The notes under the pieces: model-generated
Database searches by the model: none
What the model was told of the DNA's origin: nothing
Seen by the model: only the letters and a program-made list of their open reading frames with translations
DNA from: Blasia pusilla
Lineage: Eukaryota > Marchantiophyta > Marchantiopsida > Blasiales
Direction: 5' to 3'
DNA: 64,000 nt
Assembly: GCA_050084515.1 (NCBI GenBank)
Contig: CM114272.1
Location: 21,080,001-21,144,000, forward strand
In this document: positions 45,811 to 57,849 of the stretch, in pieces
How the letters are laid out: each line of letters opens with the position of its first letter
Numbering within the stretch: position 1 is the stretch's first letter
Position numbers and translations under genes: made by a program

Positions 45811-47390
45811 GAGTAAGATGTCCTTGTAGTGAGTGCAAGGGTGGAGCAACTATGTCTATTCTTAAATCCAATGAGCATTTGAGAAAGCATGGATGCTCGC
45901 ACTTGTCTCGAGTTCCAAAGAACAAAGAAGGGTGGGATTCGAGTGATGAGGAATGGTTAGGTCATGACCAAGACGAGAAGAAGGAGCATGGTGAAAAGGT
46001 CATGAGATCTGCCAACGTGTTCCCAAATGGCTGCAGTAACACCAAAACATATGCCAATATTGATATCCATGAAATTCTTAGTGATATATTTTGACAGTAC
46101 GACAATCTGCATGAGAATGATGGGGAAGATACCAGTGTAGGGGTCTCCGATGGGGTAGAACCAGAACCAACAAAGGTTGATCTGCCCATGGATAACCATA
46201 AGGAAGAATTTGATGAGCTTGTTGATGCGTGCAAGCCATTGTTCCTTTCTGCAAAGACATCGGTTCTTGCCTTTGTCATGCTCATGTTCAATATCCAAAC
46301 CACTCACATTGTTTCAAACATTGCTATCAATGAAGTTTTGAAACTTCTTGGTAGATTGGTATTACCTGCAAGGAATCATGTCCCTACAAGCTACTATGAT
46401 GCCAAAAAACTCATTTGGAGGCTAGGCACGATTTATAGGTCTATTCATGCTTGCCTAGATGGATGTGTATTATTCGATGGGGATCTCCTTGATGTAGAAA
46501 TGTGCCCAGAGTGTGGAAAAGCAAGGTTCAAGCAAGTGGATCACTCTTCTATATCTTGTAAGGTATTGCGACATTTTCCTATTATCCGTAGAATGCAAAG
46601 GATGTTTCGAAGTAGAACTCTGTCCCTGTTGTTAACTTGGGCAACAAAAAATAAGAGTAAAGATGGGTCAGTGAGACATATTGCTCATAGTAAGATATGG
46701 GCCCATATGGATAACTTGTATCCTGATTTTGCAAATGAGACAAGGAATTGTAGATTTGGATTGGCCCTTGATGGTGTAAATCCCTTTTTGATAAATCTAG
46801 CACGTGGTCAACATGCGTGTGCTCTTAGAGAACTACAATTTTCCCCCTTGGCTTCAAACAAAGAAGTTCTTTGTCATGTTAAGCTTGATTATACCAGGAA
46901 AGGAGAGTGTTAATGGGTGTAATCTAAACACTTACTTGCGCCCGTTGGTGGATGAGCTTCAAGAACTCTGGAGGGGAGTGGAATTTCATGGCATTCGTAG
47001 ATTGGGTGAGGCATCGCAGTTCATATTTTGAGCCTGTGTCCTATGGACAATTAATGATTATCCAGTATATGGGACAATAGCCGGGCAAAGCCATGGTGGG
47101 AGGCTAGCATGTACTATATATGATCCCCGTGTTGATTCAGACTTCTCAAAGTAATGTGGCAAACCAATTTTTGGTGGTTATCGTCAATATCTCCCACTAA
47201 ACCATCCATGGAGACTTCGGAGATGTGGAGTTCACTTCAATGGTGCAGCAGAGCCTAGACTTCCAACGCCAAGAATTACTGCTAATGAAATCCTTGAATG
47301 GGCTTATAAGAAGAATTTATATGATGAGGGACGGGTGGGGGGCAAGTGGATGGTCCCAATGATTTGTACAAGCGAACAAGTGTGAAACAG
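45811..47390 (+). pseudogene. CACTA TNP2 transposase, N-terminal and catalytic part, broken
   Basis: It starts in a transposase-associated zinc-binding block (CPCSECKGG, then EHLRKHGCSH). After a stop at 46092 the frame continues through the region around YDAKKLIWRLG, CPECGKARF and RMFRSRTLSLLLTW to the TNP2 signature FGLALDGVNPF (near 46780). Just after it, at about 46800, the homology moves to another frame (LENYNFPPWLQTKKFFVMLS, LNTYLRPLVDELQELWRGVE). Further stops follow near 47029, 47152 and 47384. It therefore cannot encode a full transposase as it stands. Confidence 0.8.
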
Positions 47391-47494
47391 TTAAGCTTAC
47401 TTTTTAGTTTGCCTTATTGGCACTTATCCATTTTTAAACTTCAAAGAGGTTTTTTTTTGTGGGAGTGATTACTTGTCCAAATTAGTCTTCAAAC

Positions 47495-48420
47495 TTGGTT
47501 TCCTTGATGAGTGTACAACATCTTCTTATCCGATATACGCTAGATGTTATGTATATGGAGAAAAACATTGCAGAGAATATATTGAAGATATTATTGGGGT
47601 TGAAGGACACAGTGAAAGTGAGGAGAGATCTAGAGGCTTGTGGCATCCGACCTCACTTGTGGCTACACCCCCATCCTACTAGAGCCCATGGACTTGTCAA
47701 GCATGTAGCCGATTATTTTCTGTCCTCAAGCGAGTTAACCACATTTTTACAAAGAGTTGATACCCTAAAAGTGCCTGTTGGTTATTGTGGAGAATTGCGG
47801 AAGCATGTGGTAAAACGGACATTAGGCAATATGAAATCACATGACTACCATGTGTTCATCCATCAAGTCCTTCCTTATTATGTTCGAGGGCTATTGAAGG
47901 AGTCTATAAGAATGACTCTCATTCGATTATCACAGATTTTGAGGATAGTTTGTATTAAAGTATATGATCCATCAGTGTTTAACAAACTGTAAGAAGAAAC
48001 TACCGTGACTATTTGTCTATTAGAGATGCATTTCCCTCTTGCATTTTTTGATGTGATGACGCATTTGTTGGTTCATATAGTTGAAGAATTAGACATATGT
48101 GGTCAAGTGGCTACTAGATGGATGTATCCTATGGAACGGTATATGGGATGTATGAAAAAGCATGTAAGGTCAAAGGTAGACATGAGGGATGTATGGCTGA
48201 GGGTTACTTAAAGGATGAGGCTATTGGATTTGTGACTGAATACATGAAGAGGTTCGAAGATATTAGAACTCGTGTATGGGATGATGGTGAGGAGGATGGA
48301 GTCATTGGCGAAGAGCTTGAAGGGGCATGTGTTTCAATTACCCTTTCTCGAGAACTTACCAACTTGGCACACCACTACGTCTTGCACAATACGGAGGCCA
48401 TGGTGAGATGGCATAGGTAA
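47495..48420 (+). pseudogene. CACTA TNP2, DUF4218-like region, broken
   Basis: The frame 47495-47992 gives YMEKNIAENILKILLGLKDT, then LKVPVGYCGELRKHVVKRTL and MKSHDYHVFIHQVLPYYVRG. After a stop it continues as LEMHFPLAFFDVMTHLLVHI and VATRWMYPMERYMGCMKKHV, the core of DUF4218. A shift near 48185 leads to AEGYLKDEAIGFVTEYMKRF. One stop and at least one frameshift separate three otherwise well-preserved blocks. Confidence 0.8.
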
Positions 48421-48604
48421 AGGACAAATCATCATGTTCATGCACCATGATCTTGCTCAATTTACTTTGTTTTTTACATGATTCTTGGAAGTATTGAATG
48501 TGATAGAAAGTTTCTTTTTTTTTCTGTTGTATAGGAAATATGAAGCATCTAATGTGATTATACCATTTTAACATTGGATCTGACATGCAATTACTCAAGA
48601 TGGT

Positions 48605-49102
48605 GCAGAGAGATTTGATGTGGTGGACCCTCAATTACTTGTCTTGTCTATTCCTCCTAGTTCCAAAGTCCGATCATACAAGAGTATGAAGGCTTATGGG
48701 AATCATTTCAGGGTAGAGGGAGCACATGGAGAAAGTACTTTCTCCACTTGTGACTTTGGATTAGGTGCTATGTTTCTGGATGAGAATAACCTAAATCAGA
48801 AATGTATATATTCCTATGTCGGTGTCTCGGTACATATTATAGCCGTGGACTATGGAATGGTAGACCAGCAAATAACCTTAATGAGAGGGAGGTGGGTAAG
48901 GGAAAATTGGGAAGGTCAAAATGCATCTATGAAAGTAGAAAAGGAAGGGTTCCTATTTGCAAACTTGAGATCATGCGAGCCAATAGACCAAGAACTTTTT
49001 GTTTTCCCATCCCAAGTAGAGCAAATATTTTATGGGGAATGTCATGAGGGTGGTGGATGGAAAGTAGTCATGAAGAAAGAGGCTCGAACTCGTGGAGTTT
49101 AA
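48605..49102 (+). pseudogene. CACTA TNP2, DUF4216-like C-terminus
   Basis: An open frame of about 160 codons with KAYGNHFRVEG, MRGRWVRENW, KVEKEGFLFANLRSC and FVFPSQVEQIFYGECHEGGG. This is the usual C-terminal domain after DUF4218 in plant TNP2. An intron probably separates it from the previous block (48421-48604 includes a TTGTATAG acceptor-like site). Confidence 0.75.
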
Positions 49103-49560
49103 TCTGAAGAGAAAGATCCTCTTGGAAATTGGTTTCCCCTCCCAGAACCAAGAGTCTTGCCTAGGAATAGGACTGATTCAGCTAGGGAGTTGATAGATGC
49201 TTAAGTACTGGCATCTCTAGTGGATTGAGAGGATGTTCCAATCATCCAAGTGAATGATGATCAGAAAAATTCAGAGAATGGGTCAGAATCTAAACCAGAT
49301 TCAGATTGATACCGTCTTGTACATTTTGGAATGTTGATGGAACTAGATGATTCCCTGGAAATCCTTGTTTGTTTGGCTATTGCTTGGAAATTTTTTTGGG
49401 GACATATTTCATGTTACTAATATTTTCAGGTTATGTTTAGCACAGTGAGGACATGTAGTGATGAGCCAGAAGTTTGCATTTAGAGCTTAGCTCGACTTTG
49501 TGAAGAATCGCAGCTTGAGTCTTCAGCAGAGTGACGGAGGCCACTTAGAGTGCCACTTCC

Positions 49561-51130
49561 ATGAGTGATGAGATTGGTAAAAGAAAAGACACTCCAAATG
49601 GGGATAGTATAGACAAGGCCCTCCGATTTGGTATAAGACTCACAAATTCAGAGTTTGATGAGGATATCAACCTGGAGAGTGCCCCAAATCCATACGAAGA
49701 ACAAAGGAATCGCAATGTGAGGGAGAGAAAGGCCAGAGAAGCGCTCATCTTTGGTGGGTTGAAAGATTTGTAAGATTTTCTATCTGGCCTACCTCATTTG
49801 ACCATGGAGTTTATGTTTCCTTTATTTACCTCAGTGTATATGAACCCACGGTTATGTGTCTGAATTGATATACAAACCTTGGATAATACTATGGATAGTA
49901 AATGTGTACATTAAAACCTAGATATGCTTGCATGTATACTTGAAAGGTTCAAAGCACCAAGGGTTGTGAAGCCCCGTAAGCCTCTACCTTCATGTTTACA
50001 CAATCTTCCCCCAAGGCAAGGGACATTGTGGCATTGTGAGCAGTGAAGTTGAATGCATCCAATATACACAGTCCAAAGACCCAGATTCCAATCCAGTTGT
50101 TCAGATGTCTCCTTGCATGTCAGATGCAGATGATGAGGCATGGATGGAGGAAGGAAGGGTAATTGATCTCATTTGTATAGTCAAAATTTTCTCCATGTTT
50201 TTCATTTGAGTGCATTATTCGTAGATTGATATGGATTAATGAGCTTGTTGAGTTTGTGCGGCCTATCACAATGGAATCAGGAGGCAAAGTAGAGGCTCCA
50301 CTTCATCCAACAATGTGTGCTGCAGCAAGTATACACGATAGGATAATATTTTGTGTTTGCTGTGTTTATTTAGGATTTGGAAGGTTCCTACATGAATAGT
50401 GTTCACTCAAGTGTTGGCTATTGGTTAAACCAGTTTGACGTGTACATTGTGTAATTGTGTCACAATGCTAACTTGCACATGCTGTTGCATGCGGCAGGGA
50501 TGCCTCCATCCATTCCTACTATTCCCCAACAACCATACCCCTCTCAACCATGGTCACCAAATCAGATGCCATGGTGGTTTTCTATGATGATGCAATCCCC
50601 AATGGAGTATGGTACCCAATTTCCTCCTCCTTGGCCCCCTATTGGGTAATTGAATCAACAACCATCATGGATTAGATATTATTTGAAGGCATTTGAATTA
50701 TGTTCAGTAGTATATAATGAGTATATAACTAATCAGATCAAGTGGTGGGCTTCTTTGTACGTAGGGAGGGGCAACATTCCCACAAGCACCACTTCGGTCC
50801 CTCCACTCGATGGGAGTGGAGGCAGGTGTGTATTGTAGTGGGGCACAATCATGTGCAACACCAAGTTCTATTGAAGATGTGACTCCTCCAGTTTGTGCAA
50901 CTGCAGGTAATATATGAGGGATCCCTTCACTAACTTTTGGTGATTGGAGTAGGAATTTGAGTGTTCCATTGTGCTTTTGGAATGTTTCCAGATTTGTATT
51001 ATGGATATATGTGTGATGGTGTATTGTGGGAGCATCTTTGAATAGGAGAAAGAAGGAGTAGAACAAAGCGTGACTTATGGACACGGGACGTATCTACGCA
51101 AAAGGACCAGAATTCAAAGCCTCGATGTGA
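49561..51130 (+). pseudogene. CACTA second gene, 5' exons
   Basis: 49561-49773 encodes a charged segment (EIGKRKDTPNGDSIDKALRF). A second piece near 50500-50650 is Pro/Gln/Trp-rich (PPSIPTIPQQPYPSQPWSPN). Exon limits are uncertain and the protein has no recognised activity. In CACTA elements the second gene often encodes a DNA-binding partner of TNP2. Confidence 0.4.
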
Positions 51131-51131
51131 A

Positions 51132-51533
51132 TTGATGCCCAATGGCCATCCCTCAACCAAGGTTCTAGGTTATGAACCTTGGTTAAATGAATTGAAGGTA
51201 TGGGTATTGAGGTACTTAGAATTGTCATGCGTCGAGTTTAGTAAAAAAAATGCGATTAGCATGGCAGCCGTGCAAAATCACATCCTTGAGGCATACACCT
51301 ATGTTGGAGCACCGTCTCTTTCTCTGGAGTACATGAGGAAAAAAATAGCCCAACTTCTGAAAATAGAGCGTGCTAATGTCAAGAACTATTGGTTGAATCA
51401 TGGGGCTCATCGTGAAGTCTCCTGTCATCCTGATACCAATGAGGAGTCATGGGGACGATTGGTAGATTATTGGCTCTCTGAGGAGGGAAAGTTGAAAGTT
51501 GAAAAGATGGTTCGAGCAAGGTCCCTGGTTTAG
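51132..51533 (+). pseudogene. En/Spm 'Ptta'-type domain, right arm
   Basis: A 133-codon open frame with WLNELKVWVLRYLELSCVEF, RKKIAQLLKIERANVKNYWL and the signature ESWGRLVDYWLSEEGKLKVE. This is a plant En/Spm transposase accessory domain. It is the best-preserved exon of the second gene. Confidence 0.65.
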
Positions 51534-52027
51534 AATTTAAATTACTCAAGTTGTGCTGGTCTAGATGGAGTTGATGTAAGTCATCCAACCCTAAAAATTT
51601 GCCAATTATTTTCCTTCATATGTTGTGTCCAAAGACAATCCATTGGGAGAACTTTGTGTCTACTACGGATTCAAAACTATTGGAAATGTTAGTTTTCCCT
51701 TTCCCTATAGGCTCCTGGGATACATGGTGAGTAGGAATTATGCAAGTTGGAGTTTAATTGTAACAATGCAACCAATGATTGAGAGCTTGTTTCACAGGGT
51801 ATGCATGGACAATCGAAGGGATCGAATTCCACAAGGACTCAAGATGAAGAACCAGAACCATTCCCTAAGCGATCTAGCTTCACCCATATGAGTTCACCGG
51901 TGCTTAAACATCAACTCTAGTCAAGCTTTTGGTTGCTTTGCTACTGATGTTTGTTTGGGTTTATCTCAATTTCCAAACACTAAGTTTAACTTCTCCTTAC
52001 ATTGAATTGTGCTTTTGTGATTAGAGT

Positions 52028-52300
52028 GTGGAATCTAGGGTTACAATTCAATTGGAAGAAGTGGAGAAGAAATGGAGTGCAGATTTGGATGATGTCAAGT
52101 CCGAGATGGAACGGCAAAACAAAACATTGGGGATACTAATGGAGATGGTTTCAAAGCTAGCACCGAGGGATGTGCCAACTGCCACTGTCGAAGCTCTTCC
52201 AATCCCATACACAGGATCTTCACCATCTATCTATGTTCATCCAACCATTCTGGAACCAAACATGGGTAAGATTTGTAAAATTCCTTTTCACATTACATAG
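52028..52300 (+). pseudogene. CACTA second gene, coiled-coil exon
   Basis: Starts VTIQLEEVEKKWSADLDDVK; heptad-like Leu/Val spacing suggests a coiled coil of about 45 residues, followed by a Pro/Ser-rich tail. A donor-like GGGTAAG near 52264 probably ends the exon. Confidence 0.4.
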
Positions 52301-52360
52301 TTCTATGATTTTAAGTTCTTCTCAAAGTTGAAGTTTTAAGAAGTGATTATTGATTTATGC

Positions 52361-53200
52361 ACTTACGTCATGCTTTAGTACATTTGGATTTTTACACAAC
52401 ACATAACGAGGTTAGGGAATTTTTCACTTGATGATCAGGTTCGAGTTTATCTCAGGTTTTAGGTATGTGTTGTGTGTACAACACAACTAAGTCTCTAACT
52501 TAGTTGTGTTGTACACACAACACAACTAAGTTAGAGACTTGAATGCTTGATGATGTACATGAATTTACGTCAGGTTTTAGTATAGGCTTATTGACTTTTT
52601 AGAGTTAAGTTTGTTAATTTTCTCCTTTTTGGTTTATAAGTTTACGTCAGGTTTTAGTATTGGTTTTATCACTTGGCAATTGACATTTTGAGAAGCCCAT
52701 GTTTTCTGATTTCTGAATTTACGTCCGGATTAGAAAAGGTTTTTAAAGGACTCAAGGAAATTGAGTTTGAAATGTCCCTACTTGGTGATATATCTTAGTT
52801 TACGTCAACTTTTAGTATAGATTCATTGACTTTTCAGAGTTACATGTGTTAATTTCCTCCTTTTTGATATATGAATCGACAATAGGTTTTACTATTGGTT
52901 TGTCACTTCTCAATCCCTATTTGGAGAAGCCCTTGAATTCTGAAATTATGTCAGGTTTGGAACAAGTTTAAACACTTTTTGAAATGAAGTTTGGAAAGTA
53001 TTAGCTTTTTGAGTTATGAATCTACATTAGGCAAGGTCTTCACACTACTCAATCTTGCTCGACTTTTGAGAAACATATGCTAGGTTGATCATCTAAAACA
53101 ACATCAGGTTTTGGTATAAGTTCCCATATATTCCAGAGTTATGTTTGATGGGTATAAGTTCATCTGATTTTTGAGGTTTACGTCAAGTTTTAGGTTTGTC
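52361..53200 (+). repeat. 235-bp tandem repeat with recurring TTTACGTCA motif
   Basis: A unit starting TTTACGTCAGGTTTTAGTAT at 52564 is repeated from 52799 and, more weakly, from about 53100. The phrase (T)TTACGTCA recurs at about 52362, 52564, 52641, 52799 and 53178, with variants at 52718 and 52948. It lies between coding exons of the second CACTA gene. Confidence 0.8.
52467..52523. repeat. Perfect 26-bp-arm hairpin
   Basis: GTGTTGTGTGTACAACACAA continues with CTAAGT, then a 5-nt loop CTCTA and the exact reverse complement. The arms are themselves partly self-complementary. Confidence 0.95.
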
Positions 53201-54158
53201 AATTTTTGTGAATGAGCTTAGCATTTTTTTTCTTGTTAAGGCATCCTTCAACAGTGAATCAATTGTATAAGTGTTAAAATATCGTACACGTAGTTGATAA
53301 TCTTGAGAGTGGATTTTTTGTCATATATTTGGATTCATTCTAGACATGGTTGCTCACACCAATGGAGAGGTGAATGTGACTTTGAAAGCGGGGATTTCCA
53401 CCGATGGTGATGAGGATGCTACCACACAATTCACACGTAAGAAAGCAATACCATGATCTAAACTGTCAATTCACTTGATTTTTGGGTACACAAATTTATC
53501 ATGAGTGTGTAAGATACTACTGAGTATTTTCATGTCCTTGAGTGCTAATGTGTTGTTCAACTCTTTGATGATCCTTACCCAGAGCCAATGGCAAGTTTGA
53601 AGAAAAGGTCTTTGTCAAACAGTGGGGAGTATGCAACCATGCGGACTACACGTAAGGACATAGCTTCGCATTACCAACAGCTCTGAATTCTCAAGTTTAT
53701 TGATTAAGTAGAGAAGCTAGTTTTTTCTTGTTTAATTTTATATTGTTTGAATGTACAATTTTGGTCGTGCATAGAATGCCGAAGCGTGGACAACAAGCAT
53801 AAGCCTTCTCTCAAGAAGAAGAGGAATCCCAAGCCTCATTTTGATGTACCTTGTGAATAAGAAAGTGAAACAAGATGAGGTTCATCTAAACGACAAACAA
53901 AGGTAAATACTGCTATGCTGCTTAGACTATTGCAAGTTTGATTTATGAAACGTGACCGATATCATTTTTCTTGGACAAATCATTGATCGTATAGGACTAG
54001 TGACATTCTCACATCATATACCATCGTGGGGTTGGTCCTTCAAGAAGGTAACCTATAGTTCTTATCCATGTAGGTTGTGAGTCCAACTTCTTTATAGATG
54101 AATATCATGACTTATAACACACTGTCCTCCTTGTTGGTGTGGTGTGTTGTAGTTACGA

Positions 54159-54428
54159 ATGGGTAATCATGTCCTTCTCACTAAACCGAAGTTGAGTAGG
54201 ATGGTGCTTGGCTCCGGAATAATATCAGGGTTTGGAGGCAAGGAAACATTCCATGGGAAGGACATCCTAATGGCAATGGTGCGGATCACTCTAACTAAAG
54301 TTTTGGATCCAGAGCATGAGTTGTGGTTGGCCAATAAAGAAGATGATCCACCACAACTAACTTTTGTTGATGCCTTGGGATCGACCATGATTTGGCCAGA
54401 AATGCATATGAGAAAGGCAATCCATTAG
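54159..54428 (+). pseudogene. CACTA second-gene C-terminal exon (DUF8039-like), right arm
   Basis: LGSGIISGFGGKETFHGKDI, then LWLANKEDDPPQLTFVDALG and STMIWPEMHM. It is colinear with the left-arm copy (38349-38798) but diverged, for example LWLANKEDDPP against FPFPNMDDDP. Confidence 0.6.
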
Positions 54429-54546
54429 ATGAATTAGACTTCTTTGTTTTGGCCTATAAAAACCTCACAAAGATAGGGAACAATTTTGAATACCTTTGTT
54501 ACTTATAACAACTTTTGATTAAAATCACACATTAAATCTCTGAGGA

Positions 54547-54720
54547 TCCTACTAATAAAAAGTGTCCCCTGCCGGTTTCGGGCTTACCCTCCGGGCCGGG
54601 AGAGAGCTGAAGGAAAAAAATCTATAGATTTTTTCGCTTTGCGTTTTCTGCGCTTTGCGACTTCAGCCCTAAAAATATATATTTTTTGGTGGCGTGAAAT
54701 TGCTAAATGAATTAAGGGAG
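54547..54720 (+). mobile_element. Possible Helitron 5' terminus
   Basis: After an A comes TCCTACTAATAAAAAGTGTC, then CCCTGCCGG and a GC-rich stretch. The TC start and this pattern suggest a Helitron end inserted within the CACTA arm. The 3' end was not found. Confidence 0.25.
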
Positions 54721-55323
54721 CCATTCAAAGGCGCCCCTATGATTTCTATTTACTTCAGATGTGTCTATTCCTATGAAAAATAAGAGACTAAGATTTTGTA
54801 AGGTTTGTCCATTGTTTTTGCTAAATATCTTTATCAAGAATAGAATTTAGTCTTGAATAAATAGATTGCTTTACTTTAAACTCTCGTATTGATGACTTAT
54901 GTTTTTCGGCATTCATACCTTCTTTTGTCTTGCTGGATTTTTTGTTTGCAGCAACTTCTCCTACATCTATTGGTACTATTGATAAATGTAAAATATTACA
55001 GCCAAGCTCTATTTATAATGATTCCATCAATCATTGCAAAATGACCAAAGGAATCATATATTATGCCAGTAAAGCGTAAAGTTAATGACTACATCAATCA
55101 TATAGCAATCATTCCACAAGTCTTTACTAAATTACCACAAAAAACTCAATTACTCAATAAGAAATAAATGGACTACTCTTTGAGTCATTGTATGCCAAAT
55201 TACCATTTCAATCACTTAGAAAGTCAGATTTTCAACTACTCTCTCGTAGTTAAATAAATATTTTACAGATACAGTTGGTAGGAGAGACATGGAATATTGG
55301 CATTAAGTAATGTTTGTTGTAGC

Positions 55324-55433
<110 letters not shown>

Positions 55434-55944
55434 CCTACCTCGGATGCAACATGTCGAAGGAAGCTCGACCCGTCACGAGTTGGAAGAGAGATAGAGAGTT
55501 GGGGGGCGCGGGAGGGTGCAAGGCGGACGCGGGCTCAAATGCGGGCTCCTACTATTAGGGTTGTTGAACCTCAAGAGGGTTTAGGGCCTAAACCCTATTT
55601 CCCTTACCTTCCTATCTCTAACCTTTTTCTCTATCTTTTCACAAGTTTTATTCATTTTCTTTATAATACTATAGTTGTAGATTAGATGATCCAAGTCATT
55701 CTTTGGAAGATAGAGAGGAGAATAAAATGTTCATTTTGCTCATTACATGGCTGGGTTTTAAACATTGATATACAAGTTAAAGTGGCTTCCTAGATGTTTT
55801 CATGTTGTTACATAAGTATCAAATTATGACTCCACTACCATGTGAGTAATTCTTGAGTCACAATGCCGGTTTTGGAGTAACTAAGAGTAATTAAAATGAC
55901 TCTAAGTGACACGAGTCACAATTACATGGGTTTAAAATAACCCC

Positions 55945-55957
55945 TTTTCTACTAGAG
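55945..55957 (-). repeat. CACTA transposon terminal inverted repeat, right end (imperfect)
   Basis: The reverse complement CTCTAGTAGAAAA matches the left terminus CACTAGTAGAAAA in 12 of 13 bases. Subterminal AGTCA/TGACT motifs precede it (55830-55920). The next three bases are CAA, against CAG beside the left end, so a target duplication is at best imperfect. Confidence 0.6.
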
Positions 55958-57095
55958 CAAATATCGGCTTCCAGTTCACGTTCAGGTTCAACTCCTGCAC
56001 AGTCTCTTCTTGATTCAACAAGGACAGTAGCATCCATCTCCAACTCTCCATTTGAAGTGCTCCTCCGGGTTTGACTTCAACGACAACATCTCCCAAGCTA
56101 CTCATGTCTCTTGCTCTAGCAACGACTACTATCCAAAACCTACAACCATTCTCAGCAAAGTTCAAAACAAAATGAAGCTACCTAAACATGGCAACTAGAA
56201 TCACAGCAAAGAAGTCCACACAAGGGAAGAGAAAGAGTGTGTCCAAGGTCACTTCATCAGAAAAACATTACGGTGTAAAGTCACTTGATCTCCAACCATT
56301 GGAGAGTTCCAAATGGACTTCCATATCTCAAGAGGATTGTATGCGTTTAAGTAAGTAGAAGAAGTCATACTTTCATAGAAGTCCTCCTTGGGGAGAGAGA
56401 CTCACCCCCAAGCATGCTCTGGGATTCAAAGATGCAATAAAATATTCCTTCCCCGTTGGAGGACACCGTGCTTTATCAAACAAGGGGTATATTCCAGATC
56501 CAATTGAAGGTTTGGGAAAAGACGTTGTTATAGAGGTCCAAGGGACTCCTCGATATCAGCTTATGAGGCCCAACAACAAAAGAGAATACATTATCGAGGG
56601 AGCATTTCCCTTTTTTTCTTTCCCATTTATTTCTTTATTATAAAAATCTCCTCTAAAATATCTTGGTTAAAAAATTCAGATTATCCTCTATTCATATGTT
56701 TAATTTTCATCATTCTACCATTTTCCATTTATTTTCTCTCTTTATTTCAATTATCAAGCTTAATTAATAGTTTCGCGGTGTGTCATGTAGATGGCAAGTG
56801 TCAGAAGATTATTAGTGAACGTAGAGAGATAGTTACTTGGTGTTATCACAAATATACTAATTCCTCAACAAATTTCAAGGAAAAAAATTGAAGTACTGAA
56901 GAACACCTCTCCAATGTAAGCACCTTTTTTTAGGATAGGGATGGAAGCACCTTATTTCCATTTCCACCATGAGGTCTTACAAGCCATTTTTTGTATGTAT
57001 ATACTTTAATCATGCAATCCCCCCAATTGTCGCACAAACTTCATGTTCCATCAAATCCTATTGATTTGTGTGACTTCCAAAAATTGATGCGGGTA
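55958..57095. other. No recognised gene
   Basis: Short frames only. 56160-56600 has a moderately even composition and could be decayed retroelement coding sequence, but no motif was found. After 56600 the sequence is AT-rich. Confidence 0.3.
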
Positions 57096-57109
57096 AATTC
57101 CAAAAGTTT

Positions 57110-57700
57110 GTGTCGGCGGACTTATGTCCGTGCGAGCTCGGGTATCCGAGGCCCGCACCTGAGCCCGCATCCGAGCCCACCCGCAGCCCGCACCTGTTGC
57201 GTGGCCCGCATCTTGGCCTAAGGCCGGCTCAAGGCCCGCAAAAATTGGTCCGCTGGACCAAGATTTTTTCCGGCAGACCACCTTTTGGTCTAAAGGACCA
57301 AATTTTTGCGGGCCCTCGAGCTCACGCTTGCCCACGCCCTGTCTTCTCCAAGCCCGCGTCTGCTCGCTTGGAGCCCGCACGTGCCCGTCCATAGCCCACG
57401 CCCAATTAGCCCTGAGCCCGCACCTGCCCGCCTGGAGCCCGCGCGTGCCCGCCTTGAGCCCGCACATGCCCGCCAATCAGCCCTAAGCCCGCTCGTGCCC
57501 GCTGGGAGCCCGCACCTGCCCGCCCTAGCCCTTACCCAATCATCCTTGAGCCCACGCATGCCCGCCCTTGCCCGTGCTTGCTCGCCTCAAGGCCGCACCT
57601 ACCTACACGGAGCCCACACCTTCTTGCCTGGAGCCCACACTTCTCGTGCTTGAGCCCGCGCCGCCGCCCTTGCCTCGCCCGCGACCGCGACGCCCACTTT
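57110..57700. repeat. GC-rich minisatellite-like region (AGCCCGC...GCCCGC units)
   Basis: Imperfect units of about 21 nt, for example CTGGAGCCCGCGCGTGCCCG and CTTGAGCCCGCACATGCCCG, repeated from about 57350 to 57660, with looser forms from 57110. Because 21 is a multiple of three, frames on both strands stay open and encode Leu-Glu-Pro-Ala-Arg or Arg/Gly/Ala-rich repeats. I treat them as repeat artefacts. Surroundings are AT-rich, so the island is sharp. Confidence 0.8.
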
Positions 57701-57849
57701 AAATAGAGCCTAAGACTTGCCCAACCAGAACTCCCTCTTGAGCTTGTGCTTGCCCGCCTAGCTGCGCCTATTGATTTGCGGGAATGCAAGCAGTGTGGGC
57801 TTTGTCAGCCCGGGTCTAGGTGGCGGACTCTGAGGCGGGATCAGATGCG

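Noticed and set aside
57051-57789. Several long Arg/Ala/Gly/Pro-rich ORFs on both strands
   Set aside because: All come from the 21-nt GC-rich repeat, whose length is a multiple of three; not annotated as genes without transcript evidence.
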